64,000 bases of DNA from Ruegeria sp. YS9 (GTDB taxonomy: Bacteria > Pseudomonadota > Alphaproteobacteria > Rhodobacterales > Rhodobacteraceae). Below are positions 55,720-63,751 of this stretch, in pieces (within the stretch, counting starts at the first letter, position 1; the number at the start of each line of letters is the position of its first letter). The translations under genes and the position numbers were made by a program. Under the pieces are notes generated by a model. The model was not told where the DNA came from and did not search any database. It saw only the letters and a program-made list of their open reading frames with translations. Location of the stretch: assembly GCF_024628725.1 (NCBI RefSeq), contig NZ_CP102409.1, positions 2,699,001 through 2,763,000 of the forward strand. The letters run 5' to 3'.

Positions 55720-56334
55720 ATGCAGCTTTACTATGCACCCCGAACCATCTCGGTCGCTGTTGCGATCGCACTGGAAGAGGCCGGGCTGGAATACGAAGCG
55801 GTCAAGCTCGACTTCGCCGGGGGTGAACAGACGAAACCAGCTTACAAGCAAATAAACCCCAAAGGCCGCGTTCCGGCGCTGGTGGTGGATGGCGGCATCC
55901 TGACCGAGACCGGGGCATTGCTGGAATTTATCGCTGCCAGGGCCCCCGAGGCCGGGCTGGTGCCGGCTGATCCGGTGATGGCGGCCCGGATGCGTGAAGT
56001 GATGTTCTACCTTGCGTCGACCATGCATGTGAACCACGCGCACAAATTGCGCGGGCACCGCTGGGCCGACAGGAAATCCAGCTGGAAAGACATGAAAGAC
56101 AAGGTCGCGCAGACGATGACCGCATCATGCGATTATATCTCGTCGAACAGCCTGCGTGGACCATTCGTGCTGGGCGAGGCGTTCTCGCTGGCCGATGCTT
56201 ACCTGTTCGTGGTGTGCAGCTGGCTGGAAGGCGATGGCGTGGACGTTTCGGCCTTTCCCAAAATCGTCGCCTTCCGTGAGGCGATGGAGGCACGCCCTTC
56301 GGTTCAGGCGGTGCGGGCCGCCGGAATGCTCTGA
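55720..56334 (+). CDS. Glutathione S-transferase family protein
   Basis: A 204-residue GST: thioredoxin-like domain (1-77; MQLYYAPRTISVAVAIALEEAGLEYE, NPKGRVPALVV, LTETGALLEFIA) and helical C-terminal domain (LGEAFSLADAYLFVVC). The typical beta-class Cys is replaced by Arg-Thr-Ile, and the Ser of SVAVAI may serve. It lies just before the saccharopine genes, probably in the same operon. Confidence 0.88.
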   Translation: MQLYYAPRTISVAVAIALEEAGLEYEAVKLDFAGGEQTKPAYKQINPKGRVPALVVDGGILTETGALLEFIAARAPEAGLVPADPVMAARMREVMFYLASTMHVNHAHKLRGHRWADRKSSWKDMKDKVAQTMTASCDYISSNSLRGPFVLGEAFSLADAYLFVVCSWLEGDGVDVSAFPKIVAFREAMEARPSVQAVRAAGML

Positions 56335-56348
56335 CAAAAGGAAGTAAG

Positions 56349-57404
56349 ATGACACATCTCTGGGTCCGGGCAGAACAGCGCCCGAACGAAGAACGGGTTG
56401 GTCTGACACCGGAAGGCGCCGCCGCACTGATCGCGGCCGGCATCCGCGTGACGGTCGAGGAAAGCCATGCCCGCGCCATTCCACTGGACGGCTACAAGGA
56501 CGCAGGCTGCGAGATCGCGCCCGAGAATTCCTGGCCCGAGGCCCCGCTGGACGCGATCATCTTCGGCCTCAAGGAACTGCCCGAAGACGGCACGCCCCTG
56601 CCCCACCGCCACATCATGTTCGGCCATGCCTTCAAGGGCCAGCATTCGGGTCGGGCTCTGCTGGAACGGTTCAAGGCGGGCGGCGGCACGCTTTATGATC
56701 TGGAATACCTCGTGGATGAGGATGGTCGCCGGGTCGCGGCATTCGGCTATTGGGCAGGCTACGCGGGCGCGGCGGTGACGCTCAAGACCTGGGCGGCGCA
56801 GCAACGCGGCGAGATCTGCGGCCCCGTCGGCGTCTATCCCGGCAAGGACGCGCTGAACGCCGAACTTCTGGCAGAATTGGACGCCACCGGCGCGCCCCGC
56901 CCCCGCGCCATCGTCATCGGAGCTTTGGGCCGTGTGGGCACCGGTGCCGCAGACCTGTGTGAGGCAATGGGCGTCGCAGTCACCAAATGGGACATGGCCG
57001 AGACAGCCAGCGGCGGACCGTTCCCCGAAATCCTTGACCATGATCTGTTCCTGAACTGCATCTTCGCGCGGCCCGGCACTCCGGTCTTTGTCCCGCGCGA
57101 GGCGTTGACCGCCCCGCGCAAGCTGACCGCCATCGGCGATGTGGCCTGCGACCCTGACAGCGACTACAACCCGGTGCCCGTCTATGACCGCGCCACCACA
57201 TGGGAAGAACCCGCCCTGCGCGTGGCCACCGACCCGGTGATGGACGTGATGGCGATCGACAACCTGCCGTCGATGCTGCCGGTCGAAAGCTCGGAAGACT
57301 ACGCGGCGCAACTTCTGCCGTCCTTGCTGACCCTGACCGATCTGGACAGCGGTGTCTGGGGTCGGGCAGAAGCAACTTACAAAACGCATATTGAAGGACT
57401 CTGA
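56349..57404 (+). CDS. Saccharopine dehydrogenase, L-lysine-forming type (LYS1-like)
   Basis: A 351-residue member of the alanine dehydrogenase/PNT-like family matching fungal Lys1: LWVRAEQRPNEERVGLTPEGAAALIAAGI at the N-terminus and the nucleotide fold with VIGALGRVGTGAADL. It interconverts lysine plus 2-oxoglutarate with saccharopine. In roseobacters this step serves lysine breakdown. It forms an operon with the next gene, three bases downstream. Confidence 0.88.
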   Translation: MTHLWVRAEQRPNEERVGLTPEGAAALIAAGIRVTVEESHARAIPLDGYKDAGCEIAPENSWPEAPLDAIIFGLKELPEDGTPLPHRHIMFGHAFKGQHSGRALLERFKAGGGTLYDLEYLVDEDGRRVAAFGYWAGYAGAAVTLKTWAAQQRGEICGPVGVYPGKDALNAELLAELDATGAPRPRAIVIGALGRVGTGAADLCEAMGVAVTKWDMAETASGGPFPEILDHDLFLNCIFARPGTPVFVPREALTAPRKLTAIGDVACDPDSDYNPVPVYDRATTWEEPALRVATDPVMDVMAIDNLPSMLPVESSEDYAAQLLPSLLTLTDLDSGVWGRAEATYKTHIEGL

Positions 57405-57407
57405 ACG

Positions 57408-58550
57408 ATGACCATTCATTGGTGTGGCACCGGCCTCTCGGCCATTCCCGGCCTGCGTCGCCTGATCGAAGGTGGCCATAAGGTCACCGTCTGGAACCGG
57501 ACAATCGAAAAGGCCAGGGCCGAGGTCGGAGACCTGACCGACGACATCCGCGCCTTCGACATCGACGCGCTTGGCGCCGTATTGGAGAAGGGCGATGTGA
57601 TCGTCTCGATGCTGCCGGGCGACTGGCATGTGCCGCTGGCGGAACTGGCGATTTCGAAACAGGCCAATTTCGTCTCGTCCTCGTATATCGCGCCCGAGAT
57701 GCGCGCGCTGGATGACAAGGCGCGCGAGGCCGGTGTCGCACTGGTCAATGAGGTCGGGCTGGACCCGGGCATCGATCACCTGATGGCACATGCCCTGATC
57801 GACGACTACCGCGGCTCGGATGCGTTCGACCCGGAAAACCACCTGAGCTTCATTTCCTATTGCGGCGGCATTCCCAAGAACCCCAACCCATTCCGCTATA
57901 AATTCAGCTGGTCGCCGCTGGGCGTTTTGAAAGCGCTGCGGTCGCCGTCGAAATCGATCCGCGATTACGCGCCACTGGACGTTGCCCGCCCCTGGGATGC
58001 GATCAGCAGCTACATCGCTCCGCTGCCGACACCGGAAAGCTTCGAGGTCTACCCGAACCGCGACTCGATTCCCTTCATGGCGCAGTACCATTTCGAGGAT
58101 CACTGGCCGGTCAAGGAATTCGTCCGCGGCACCCTGCGCTTGAACGGCTGGGCCGACGCATGGTCGGATGTGTTCACCGAGATCGAAACCCTGTCCGGCC
58201 CGGAAGGGGATGCGCGCCTGAAAGAGATGTCGGACCAGTTCTGGGAGGAAAACGCCTATGACGAAGGCGAGCCTGATCGCGTTGTGTTGTGCGTGGGGTT
58301 GAAGGCCGAGAAAGACGGCATCCCCGTCTGGCACAAGACCTATGTCATGGATGCTTGGGGCGACGAGCGTGGCACGGCAATGGCGCGTCTGGTGTCGATT
58401 CCGGTCTCACTTGCCGTCGAGGCCGTATTGAACCGCGCCATCCCGGCCGGAGTTCACGCGGCCCCGAGCGATCCAAAGCTGGTGCAGGGATGGATGGCTG
58501 AAATCGACAAGCTGGCCCAGCATCTGCAAATCGTCGATCATACGGCCTGA
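57408..58550 (+). CDS. Saccharopine dehydrogenase, L-glutamate-forming type (LYS9-like)
   Basis: A 380-residue saccharopine dehydrogenase family enzyme; the Rossmann start is unusual (WCGTGLSAIPGLRRLIEGGHKVTVWNRT), with the conserved NEVGLDPGIDHLMAH and FISYCGGIP motifs. It oxidises saccharopine to glutamate and aminoadipate semialdehyde. Together with the LYS1-like gene it completes a bacterial saccharopine lysine-catabolism pair. A terminator follows. Confidence 0.88.
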   Translation: MTIHWCGTGLSAIPGLRRLIEGGHKVTVWNRTIEKARAEVGDLTDDIRAFDIDALGAVLEKGDVIVSMLPGDWHVPLAELAISKQANFVSSSYIAPEMRALDDKAREAGVALVNEVGLDPGIDHLMAHALIDDYRGSDAFDPENHLSFISYCGGIPKNPNPFRYKFSWSPLGVLKALRSPSKSIRDYAPLDVARPWDAISSYIAPLPTPESFEVYPNRDSIPFMAQYHFEDHWPVKEFVRGTLRLNGWADAWSDVFTEIETLSGPEGDARLKEMSDQFWEENAYDEGEPDRVVLCVGLKAEKDGIPVWHKTYVMDAWGDERGTAMARLVSIPVSLAVEAVLNRAIPAGVHAAPSDPKLVQGWMAEIDKLAQHLQIVDHTA

Positions 58551-58555
58551 ATGCA

Positions 58556-58588
58556 AAAAGCCATTCCAGACTGTCTGGAATGGCTTTC
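58556..58588 (+). terminator. Terminator after the saccharopine genes
   Basis: Perfect 15-bp arms (AAAAGCCATTCCAGA... with TCTGGAATGGCTTTC, one mismatch at the end) around CTG, followed by a T-containing stretch. Confidence 0.85.
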
Positions 58589-58640
58589 ATTGTTCTACAT
58601 TACGCATGTTGTCCTCGTTCGGGTTTCCCTCACCCGGCCT

Positions 58641-58844
58641 TCAGATATACCGCTGGATGGTATCTTCGATATCACTGCGGTTGATACCCAGCTCGGACAA
58701 CTGATGATCGGTCAAAGCATTCAGATGCTGGGCTGCGCGGACAATATCAGGGCTGATCGAACGGATTCGCATGGCACGGTCGAACAGCAAAAGCGCGCTG
58801 ACAGCCGGAGCCGGTTCATTGGTGGGCGGTATGGCGTCGAACAT
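58641..58844 (-). CDS. DUF1127 small protein
   Basis: A 67-residue cytoplasmic protein. The DUF1127 core is in its C-terminal half (LNALTDHQLSELGINRSDIEDTIQRYI). DUF1127 proteins are short, highly expressed and often stress-induced or RNA-associated in alphaproteobacteria; the exact role is unproven. A second DUF1127 gene lies 58 bp upstream. Confidence 0.85.
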   Translation of the reverse strand: MFDAIPPTNEPAPAVSALLLFDRAMRIRSISPDIVRAAQHLNALTDHQLSELGINRSDIEDTIQRYI

Positions 58845-58902
58845 TCTGGTAACCTCGCTGACAGGCTTTTGGGGATTGTCTCAGTTCACGCTGAATGCTT
58901 GA

Positions 58903-59130
58903 TCACTGCCGGTATGGCTTGTTGTGATACACACTTTCATATGCGCGTCTTTTGATCTGATCCCGCTGGATGCCGATGTCGGCCAGTTGTACGTCATCAA
59001 GCTTTTCCAGATCCCGCACGGTTTTCGAAAAAATCCGGCGGCGGAAATGCTCGACCTTTGCTTCTGCATAGTTTGAAAACAGACCGTCAAGCAGGCCACC
59101 CCGGCCTTCGAATGTTTGTGTATGTGCCAT
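58903..59130 (-). CDS. DUF1127 small protein
   Basis: A 75-residue DUF1127 protein: FRRRIFSKTVRDLEKLDDVQLADIGIQRDQIKRRAYES is the family core (about 28-68). AGGAGAAAGAC precedes the ATG at 59130. It is paired with the DUF1127 gene downstream. The 238-base region upstream has AT-rich runs with several TTAA words but no site I can define. Confidence 0.87.
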   Translation of the reverse strand: MAHTQTFEGRGGLLDGLFSNYAEAKVEHFRRRIFSKTVRDLEKLDDVQLADIGIQRDQIKRRAYESVYHNKPYRQ

Positions 59131-59368
59131 GTCTTTCTCCTCCTGAACTCAATGTCTTTGTCTTCATGACATCAGATTTGGGAAGGCTGCCTTAACGTTG
59201 CCAAACCGGTTCATTAAGGTTTGTTAAGACTGTATTGGAGGGAAAGTTCGGGCTGGACCGGCGCGTTAATCGCAAACTTCGATCCAGGCCCGCGACATGT
59301 CTTTTCAGTGGCGGATCAAGATAACGCGAATATCGACCCGTCGCAGAAACCGCCCCTTTGCAGGCAGG

Positions 59369-59686
59369 TCACATCAGATCGTTTTCAACGTCCTCGGCTG
59401 ATATCCCCAGCGCGTCCAGACCGTTCTCAAGGTGGTCTGACATGTGCGGAGTGCCGATCAGGTAGTCGGCACAGGGGGTCGAGGCCTCGGCCTTGGCAGT
59501 GGCAATCGCTTCGGCCAGATCCTCGGCGAAAAAGCTTTCGCGGCCGATCCACATGATGGCAACCAGTTCGGCTTGCTCGTCTTCGCTCATACGTTCAATG
59601 AAGGCGCGCATTTCACCTTCTGCCCGGTTCAGCTCGCGCCCCATCATGGCAATCTGAGCGACCTTTCTTGCCGATATTTCCAACAT
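59369..59686 (-). CDS. DUF3775 family protein
   Basis: A 105-residue acidic, mainly helical protein with the DUF3775 pattern (EMRAFIERMSEDEQAELVAIMWIGRE, about 25-51; YLIGTPHMSDHLENGLDALG, about 76-95). Function is unknown; the family is common in alphaproteobacteria. No signal peptide. It follows the DUF1365 gene by 41 bases on the same strand. Confidence 0.75.
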   Translation of the reverse strand: MLEISARKVAQIAMMGRELNRAEGEMRAFIERMSEDEQAELVAIMWIGRESFFAEDLAEAIATAKAEASTPCADYLIGTPHMSDHLENGLDALGISAEDVENDLM

Positions 59687-59727
59687 GGATCATGTTCCTC
59701 GTGTTCGCGGTTGTCATGCCATCACAA

Positions 59728-60546
59728 TCACCGAACACCAGCCGAGTCTTTGATCTTACGCAAACAACGGCCCTCGTGCCGCGCCCGCGAAACAGGTTCG
59801 TCCGGTACCGGTTGCCTGCGAAACGGGCGAAAGGTTGCTTTTTTCAACCACAGCCTGAAAGCCTGCCAGACGATCAGTGCAAAGGTTCTCCGGGCGCCGA
59901 ATGGTCGCCGCAGCAAGGACCACAGGATCACCCGGTTGGTCAGGGGTTGCCGCGGTCCGGTCAGCGTCGCGATCAGCCCACCATCAGCGCGGCCGTAATC
60001 AATCCAGACACCGACCCGATCCGGGCGATAGTCGAAGCGAAACGTATAGCTGCCTTCGATTTTCTGAAACGGTGAGACATGCATCAGCTTGTCCGCCACC
60101 ACCCTGTCAGTCGGTTCGATGACCGAGAAATCAGGTTTGTGACACAGGTAACTGTGACGGGTGCCATAGGTATTGGTGACCTCGGCCACCACGGCATACA
60201 GGTGATCGCTGTCATTAAAACAGAACCAAAAACTGACTGGATTGAAAACGTGCCCCAAAACACGGGGTTGCGTCAACAACTTGAAACGCGCCGGTTGTTG
60301 CACCGACATTTCATCAAATCGCGCACGTAGCCAAAGCGCGCCTTCGCCCCGACCTGGCTCTCCCCCATGATCTCTGGTACGCCAGTTCGTGACGTTTGCG
60401 CGATCAACCGAAAACAGCAAAGGGGTGTTCAGCTCTGCTTCGGGATCCAGCAGGATGTAATCTACCGAGTATCGGAATGCATTTTCAATCGCACCCTTGC
60501 GCCCGTGATAGGTATGACCCGCGATATGGTCTATTTCCTGCGGCAT
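59728..60546 (-). CDS. DUF1365 family protein, probable RpoE target
   Basis: A 272-residue member of DUF1365 (HTYHGRKGAIENAFRYSVDYILLD at the N-terminus; RVLGHVFNPVSFWFCFN, about 115-131; VSPFQKIEGSYTFRF). The family occurs beside FAD oxidases and cyclopropane-fatty-acid-synthase-like enzymes in lipid-modification clusters; its own activity is unknown. It is divergent from rpoE and carries a matching TGATCC promoter. Confidence 0.85.
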   Translation of the reverse strand: MPQEIDHIAGHTYHGRKGAIENAFRYSVDYILLDPEAELNTPLLFSVDRANVTNWRTRDHGGEPGRGEGALWLRARFDEMSVQQPARFKLLTQPRVLGHVFNPVSFWFCFNDSDHLYAVVAEVTNTYGTRHSYLCHKPDFSVIEPTDRVVADKLMHVSPFQKIEGSYTFRFDYRPDRVGVWIDYGRADGGLIATLTGPRQPLTNRVILWSLLRRPFGARRTFALIVWQAFRLWLKKATFRPFRRQPVPDEPVSRARHEGRCLRKIKDSAGVR

Positions 60547-60612
60547 CCGCTGCTTTCTAGCCTTCCCGTAAACGCCTTGAACTGCACTGATTTCCTTCAG
60601 ATGCTAGTAATT

Positions 60613-60642
60613 CTGATACGGCAATTTGCACAATTTGGATCA
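60613..60642 (-). promoter_or_regulatory. RpoE-type promoter of the DUF1365 gene
   Basis: On the minus strand TGATCC (60642-60637), 18 bases ending CCG, then TATCAG. The same architecture as the rpoE promoter on the opposite strand, and a TGATCC -35 is the Rhodobacter sigma-E signature. Confidence 0.6.
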
Positions 60643-60658
60643 TAATGTCCCGATAAAG

Positions 60659-60688
60659 TGATCCGGCTTGGGGAACGCGCCGTAATGA
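60659..60688 (+). promoter_or_regulatory. RpoE-type promoter of rpoE-chrR
   Basis: TGATCC (60659-60664), 18-base spacer ending CCG, then TAATGA. It matches the Rhodobacter sphaeroides sigma-E pattern and implies autoregulation. Confidence 0.7.
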
Positions 60689-60791
60689 GGTTATGTTTAC
60701 CGAGATTGATACCGTGACCTTGGACGAACCTGCGGCTGAACCGGCCGTCCTTCAGCCTCGGCGCGAAAAGAAATGCATCAAGGGTAGACGG

Positions 60792-61349
60792 GTGAACGGA
60801 AGAAACGGCAGGCGCGAGACGAGAACCGAATGGGTGGATCACGTCAGGCGCATCCGCGACGCGCAGGATCAGGCGGCTTTTGCCGAACTGTTCCAGCATT
60901 TCGCGCCACGAATCAAGGCGTTCCTGATGAAGTCAGGATCAGACGCCACGATGGCTGAGGAGTGCGCCCAGGAGGTGATGGCGACCTTGTGGCACAAAGC
61001 CCATCTGTTCGACCCGACGCGGGCAACGGTGGCCACCTGGGTGTTCACCATCGCTCGGAACAAGCGCATTGACGTTCTGCGAAAGCAACGCCGCCCCGAA
61101 CCCGAAGAACTGTGGTGGGGTCCCGAGGCCGAGCCTGAACAGGACGATGTCATCATGCTGCAACAGGAAACCGCGCAGCTGCGCACCGCTTTGACAGCGT
61201 TGCCGGACGCGCAGAGAGAGCTGATCGAAAAGGCGTATTTCGGTGATCTGAGTCATCGGGAAATTGCGTCTCAGACCGGGTTGCCCCTGGGAACGATCAA
61301 ATCACGAATCAGGCTGGCGCTGGACCGCTTGCGCCATGCGATGAACTGA
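60792..61349 (+). CDS. rpoE: RpoE: ECF sigma factor of the singlet-oxygen response
   Basis: A 185-residue ECF sigma factor: sigma-2 domain (about 25-90; FQHFAPRIKAFLMKSGSDATMAEECAQEVMATLWHKAHLFD) and sigma-4 domain (about 128-180; LPDAQRELIEKAYFGDLSHREIASQTGLPLGTIKSRI). It directs the response to singlet oxygen when released from ChrR. I chose GTG at 60792, with AAGGG upstream, as it gives the length of R. sphaeroides RpoE; the in-frame ATG at 60693 would add 33 residues and start almost at the predicted transcription start. chrR follows directly. Confidence 0.9.
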   Translation: MNGRNGRRETRTEWVDHVRRIRDAQDQAAFAELFQHFAPRIKAFLMKSGSDATMAEECAQEVMATLWHKAHLFDPTRATVATWVFTIARNKRIDVLRKQRRPEPEELWWGPEAEPEQDDVIMLQQETAQLRTALTALPDAQRELIEKAYFGDLSHREIASQTGLPLGTIKSRIRLALDRLRHAMN

Positions 61350-61350
61350 G

Positions 61351-62010
61351 ATGAGTACGATGAGTAAATCGATCAAACATCACCTGACAGATGACCTGCT
61401 GATGGCATATGCCGCAGGCAATCTGCCCGAAGCCTTCGACCTGATGGTCGCGACGCACCTGTCGCTGTGCGACCATTGCCGTGCGCGGGCGGAAAGCTAC
61501 GATGCCGTGGGCGGGCATGTTCTGGAGGAACAGACGGACTCCATCGCCATGAGTGATACATCTCTGGCCGCGACTATGGCGTTGATCTCCAAAGGCGCGC
61601 CAGCGGCCAAGCCGGCGCGTCCGAACTGCCCGGTATTGCCGGCCCCGTTGCAGGATTATGTCGGCGGTACGGTTTCAGATATCCGCTGGAAACCGATCGG
61701 CATGGGCGTAAAGCAAGCCATCCTGCCAACCACAAGCGAGGCCTCGGCCCGGTTGTTGTTCATTCCCGCCGGAACGGCTGTACCAGATCATGGCCACAAC
61801 GGGATAGAATTGACGATGGTGCTTCAGGGCGCATTCTCGGACGAAGTGGATCGCTTCGCCCGTGGCGACGTCGAGATCGCGGATGAGGATCTGGAACACA
61901 CGCCCGTGGCGGACATTTCGGAAGACTGCATTTGCCTGGCGGTTACCGATGCACCGTTGAAATTCACCAAGTTGATGCCGCGCCTGTTCCAACCCTTCCT
62001 GCGCATCTGA
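61351..62010 (+). CDS. chrR: ChrR: zinc-binding anti-sigma factor
   Basis: A 219-residue two-domain protein. Anti-sigma domain zinc ligands are His11, His36, Cys40 and Cys43 (HLSLCDHC), the R. sphaeroides H6/H31/C35/C38 set shifted by five. The cupin-like C-terminal domain has its own metal ligands at His147, His149, Glu153 and His183. It holds RpoE until singlet oxygen triggers release and proteolysis. It lies one base after rpoE. Confidence 0.95.
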   Translation: MSTMSKSIKHHLTDDLLMAYAAGNLPEAFDLMVATHLSLCDHCRARAESYDAVGGHVLEEQTDSIAMSDTSLAATMALISKGAPAAKPARPNCPVLPAPLQDYVGGTVSDIRWKPIGMGVKQAILPTTSEASARLLFIPAGTAVPDHGHNGIELTMVLQGAFSDEVDRFARGDVEIADEDLEHTPVADISEDCICLAVTDAPLKFTKLMPRLFQPFLRI

Positions 62011-62056
62011 GTTTGCCTACGAGGCCCGCGTACGGCGTGTTTTGAAAGGAATGATC

Positions 62057-62461
62057 ATGTTCGGAAGACTTCTTGTATCCGTCCTTCTCGTTGCAGTCGC
62101 GCCCGTCGTCTCGGCCCAAATGTCGGCCGAGGTTCAGTTTCAGCCCGGCAATTATGGAACGATGGTCAGTGGGACCATCTCAGGAGATGCGTACTTCGAC
62201 TATACGCTTGGCGCCAAAGCCGGACAGGAGATGTTTGCCGATCTTCAGGTCAGCGACACCAATGGTAATGGCGTGATCTATTTCAACATCCTGCCGCCGG
62301 GCAGCGATGGTGTGGCGATCTACAACGGGTCGATTGACGGCAATACGGCCCGGATCACCCTGCCCGACGATGGTGACTATACAATCCGCGTCTATCTGAT
62401 GGGCAATGACAGGGATACCGGTAAAACCGTGGGGTACAATCTGGACCTGTCCATCCAGTAG
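62057..62461 (+). CDS. Secreted beta-rich hypothetical protein (PPC-like)
   Basis: A 134-residue protein with a signal peptide (1-21, ending PVVSA). The mature domain is beta-rich with GNYGTMVSGTISGDAYFDYTLGAKAGQ and ITLPDDGDYTIRVYLMGN, a pattern like the bacterial pre-peptidase C-terminal (PPC) fold and some hypothetical roseobacter proteins. Function unknown. Start at 62057 has AAAGGA upstream. It follows chrR by 46 bases and may be co-transcribed with the RpoE operon. Confidence 0.72.
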   Translation: MFGRLLVSVLLVAVAPVVSAQMSAEVQFQPGNYGTMVSGTISGDAYFDYTLGAKAGQEMFADLQVSDTNGNGVIYFNILPPGSDGVAIYNGSIDGNTARITLPDDGDYTIRVYLMGNDRDTGKTVGYNLDLSIQ

Positions 62462-62464
62462 ATT

Positions 62465-63694
62465 TCAACCTTCGTGTCGAGCAAGGGGCACAACGCCGGT
62501 TTCGGCCTTGGTCTCGATTTCTTCAAAGTCGAAATTGTCCAGACGCTGCGCACGTCGGCCAGCCTTTTCGGCGCTGATCTTGATTTCCGAGATATCCTTG
62601 GCCGCCTGCCCGAAATGACGATCCAGGTTCGAGACGCGATCACCCAGTCGGTCCACATCCTTGTGCAGCAGCCCCAACTCTTTGCGGATTGCACCGGCCT
62701 GTTCGCGCATACGCGCATCTTTCAGGATCGCCCGCATGGTATTCAACGTGGCCATGCATGTGGTGGGTGACACGATCCAGACTCGCGCGGCGAACCCTTC
62801 GCGCACAACATCGGGCAGGCGGGCGTGCAGCTCGGCATAGATCGCCTCGGACGGCACAAACATCAAAGCACCATCGGCGGTTTCCCCATCCAGAATATAC
62901 TTCTCGGAAATCGCCTTGATATGCACTTTCACCGCAGCGCCGAATGCGCGCAGGCATCTTTCAACGTCCTCCTTGGTCTGCGCGGCAGCAAGTGCTTCGA
63001 AATCCTCGAGCGGGAATTTGGCGTCGATCACGATCGGTCCCGGCGGGTTCGGTAGATGGATCAGGCAATCCGCCCGCTTGCCATTCGACAAGGTGGCTTG
63101 CAGTGAATAGCTGTCAGCGGGCAGCGCCTTGGATACGATATCGTTCAGCTGAATCTCACCAAACATCCCGCGTCGCTGTTTGTTCGACAGGATATCCTGC
63201 AATGACAGCACGTCACCCGACAGTTTGGTGATATTGTCCTGTGCCTTGTCGATGGCGGCCAGACGTTCCTGCAACTGGGTCAGCGAGGTCGCCGTCTGTT
63301 TCGACGAGCCATGCAACGTCTCTTTCATCCGTTCCTGCATCTCGGCCAGTGCACGCGCCGATTTCATCGCATTGTCCGCCAGCCGGTCATTCATCTGTTG
63401 CTGGACCGAAGCCAACCGCGCCTCGACCGTCTGAATCACCTGCATCTGCGCGTTGGCCTGAGTGTCCGAGACATGCTGAAGGCCGCCGCGCAACTGTTCC
63501 TGGCCCTGGCCCAGTTGCTGGACGTGCTGACCCAGATGCGCCATCTGCCGCGCCAGAGGTTCCGCCATCCGGGCCGAGCGGTTGGCCGCCCGCAACGACA
63601 GGAACAGCAGCAGCAGAATCAACGCCACCACACCACCCACGGTCAGAATCACGGGATCATTCAACGCTATCTCAGTGCCTGCAATCTGGATCAT
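62465..63694 (-). CDS. rmuC: DNA recombination protein RmuC
   Basis: A 409-residue protein: an N-terminal transmembrane helix (about 13-35), a long coiled coil (about 40-170; LGQHVQQLGQGQEQLRGGLQHV) and the RmuC nuclease-like domain (about 180-370; QRRGMFGEIQLNDIVSKALP, IVIDAKFPLEDFEAL). It limits DNA inversions and is thought to act on DNA structures. It is downstream of mutL on the same strand and convergent with the preceding gene by 3 bases. Confidence 0.94.
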   Translation of the reverse strand: MIQIAGTEIALNDPVILTVGGVVALILLLLFLSLRAANRSARMAEPLARQMAHLGQHVQQLGQGQEQLRGGLQHVSDTQANAQMQVIQTVEARLASVQQQMNDRLADNAMKSARALAEMQERMKETLHGSSKQTATSLTQLQERLAAIDKAQDNITKLSGDVLSLQDILSNKQRRGMFGEIQLNDIVSKALPADSYSLQATLSNGKRADCLIHLPNPPGPIVIDAKFPLEDFEALAAAQTKEDVERCLRAFGAAVKVHIKAISEKYILDGETADGALMFVPSEAIYAELHARLPDVVREGFAARVWIVSPTTCMATLNTMRAILKDARMREQAGAIRKELGLLHKDVDRLGDRVSNLDRHFGQAAKDISEIKISAEKAGRRAQRLDNFDFEEIETKAETGVVPLARHEG

Positions 63695-63751
63695 GGGGTT
63701 CAGTTTGTTCTCGTTTTGTTTCTATCTTCTTAAGCCGTGTTTGAAACCAAA

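Noticed and set aside
59131..59368. CtrA site (TTAA words) before the DUF1127 genes
   Set aside because: The spacing between TTAA words at 59214-59227 is 6, not 7, and the region is simply AT-rich.
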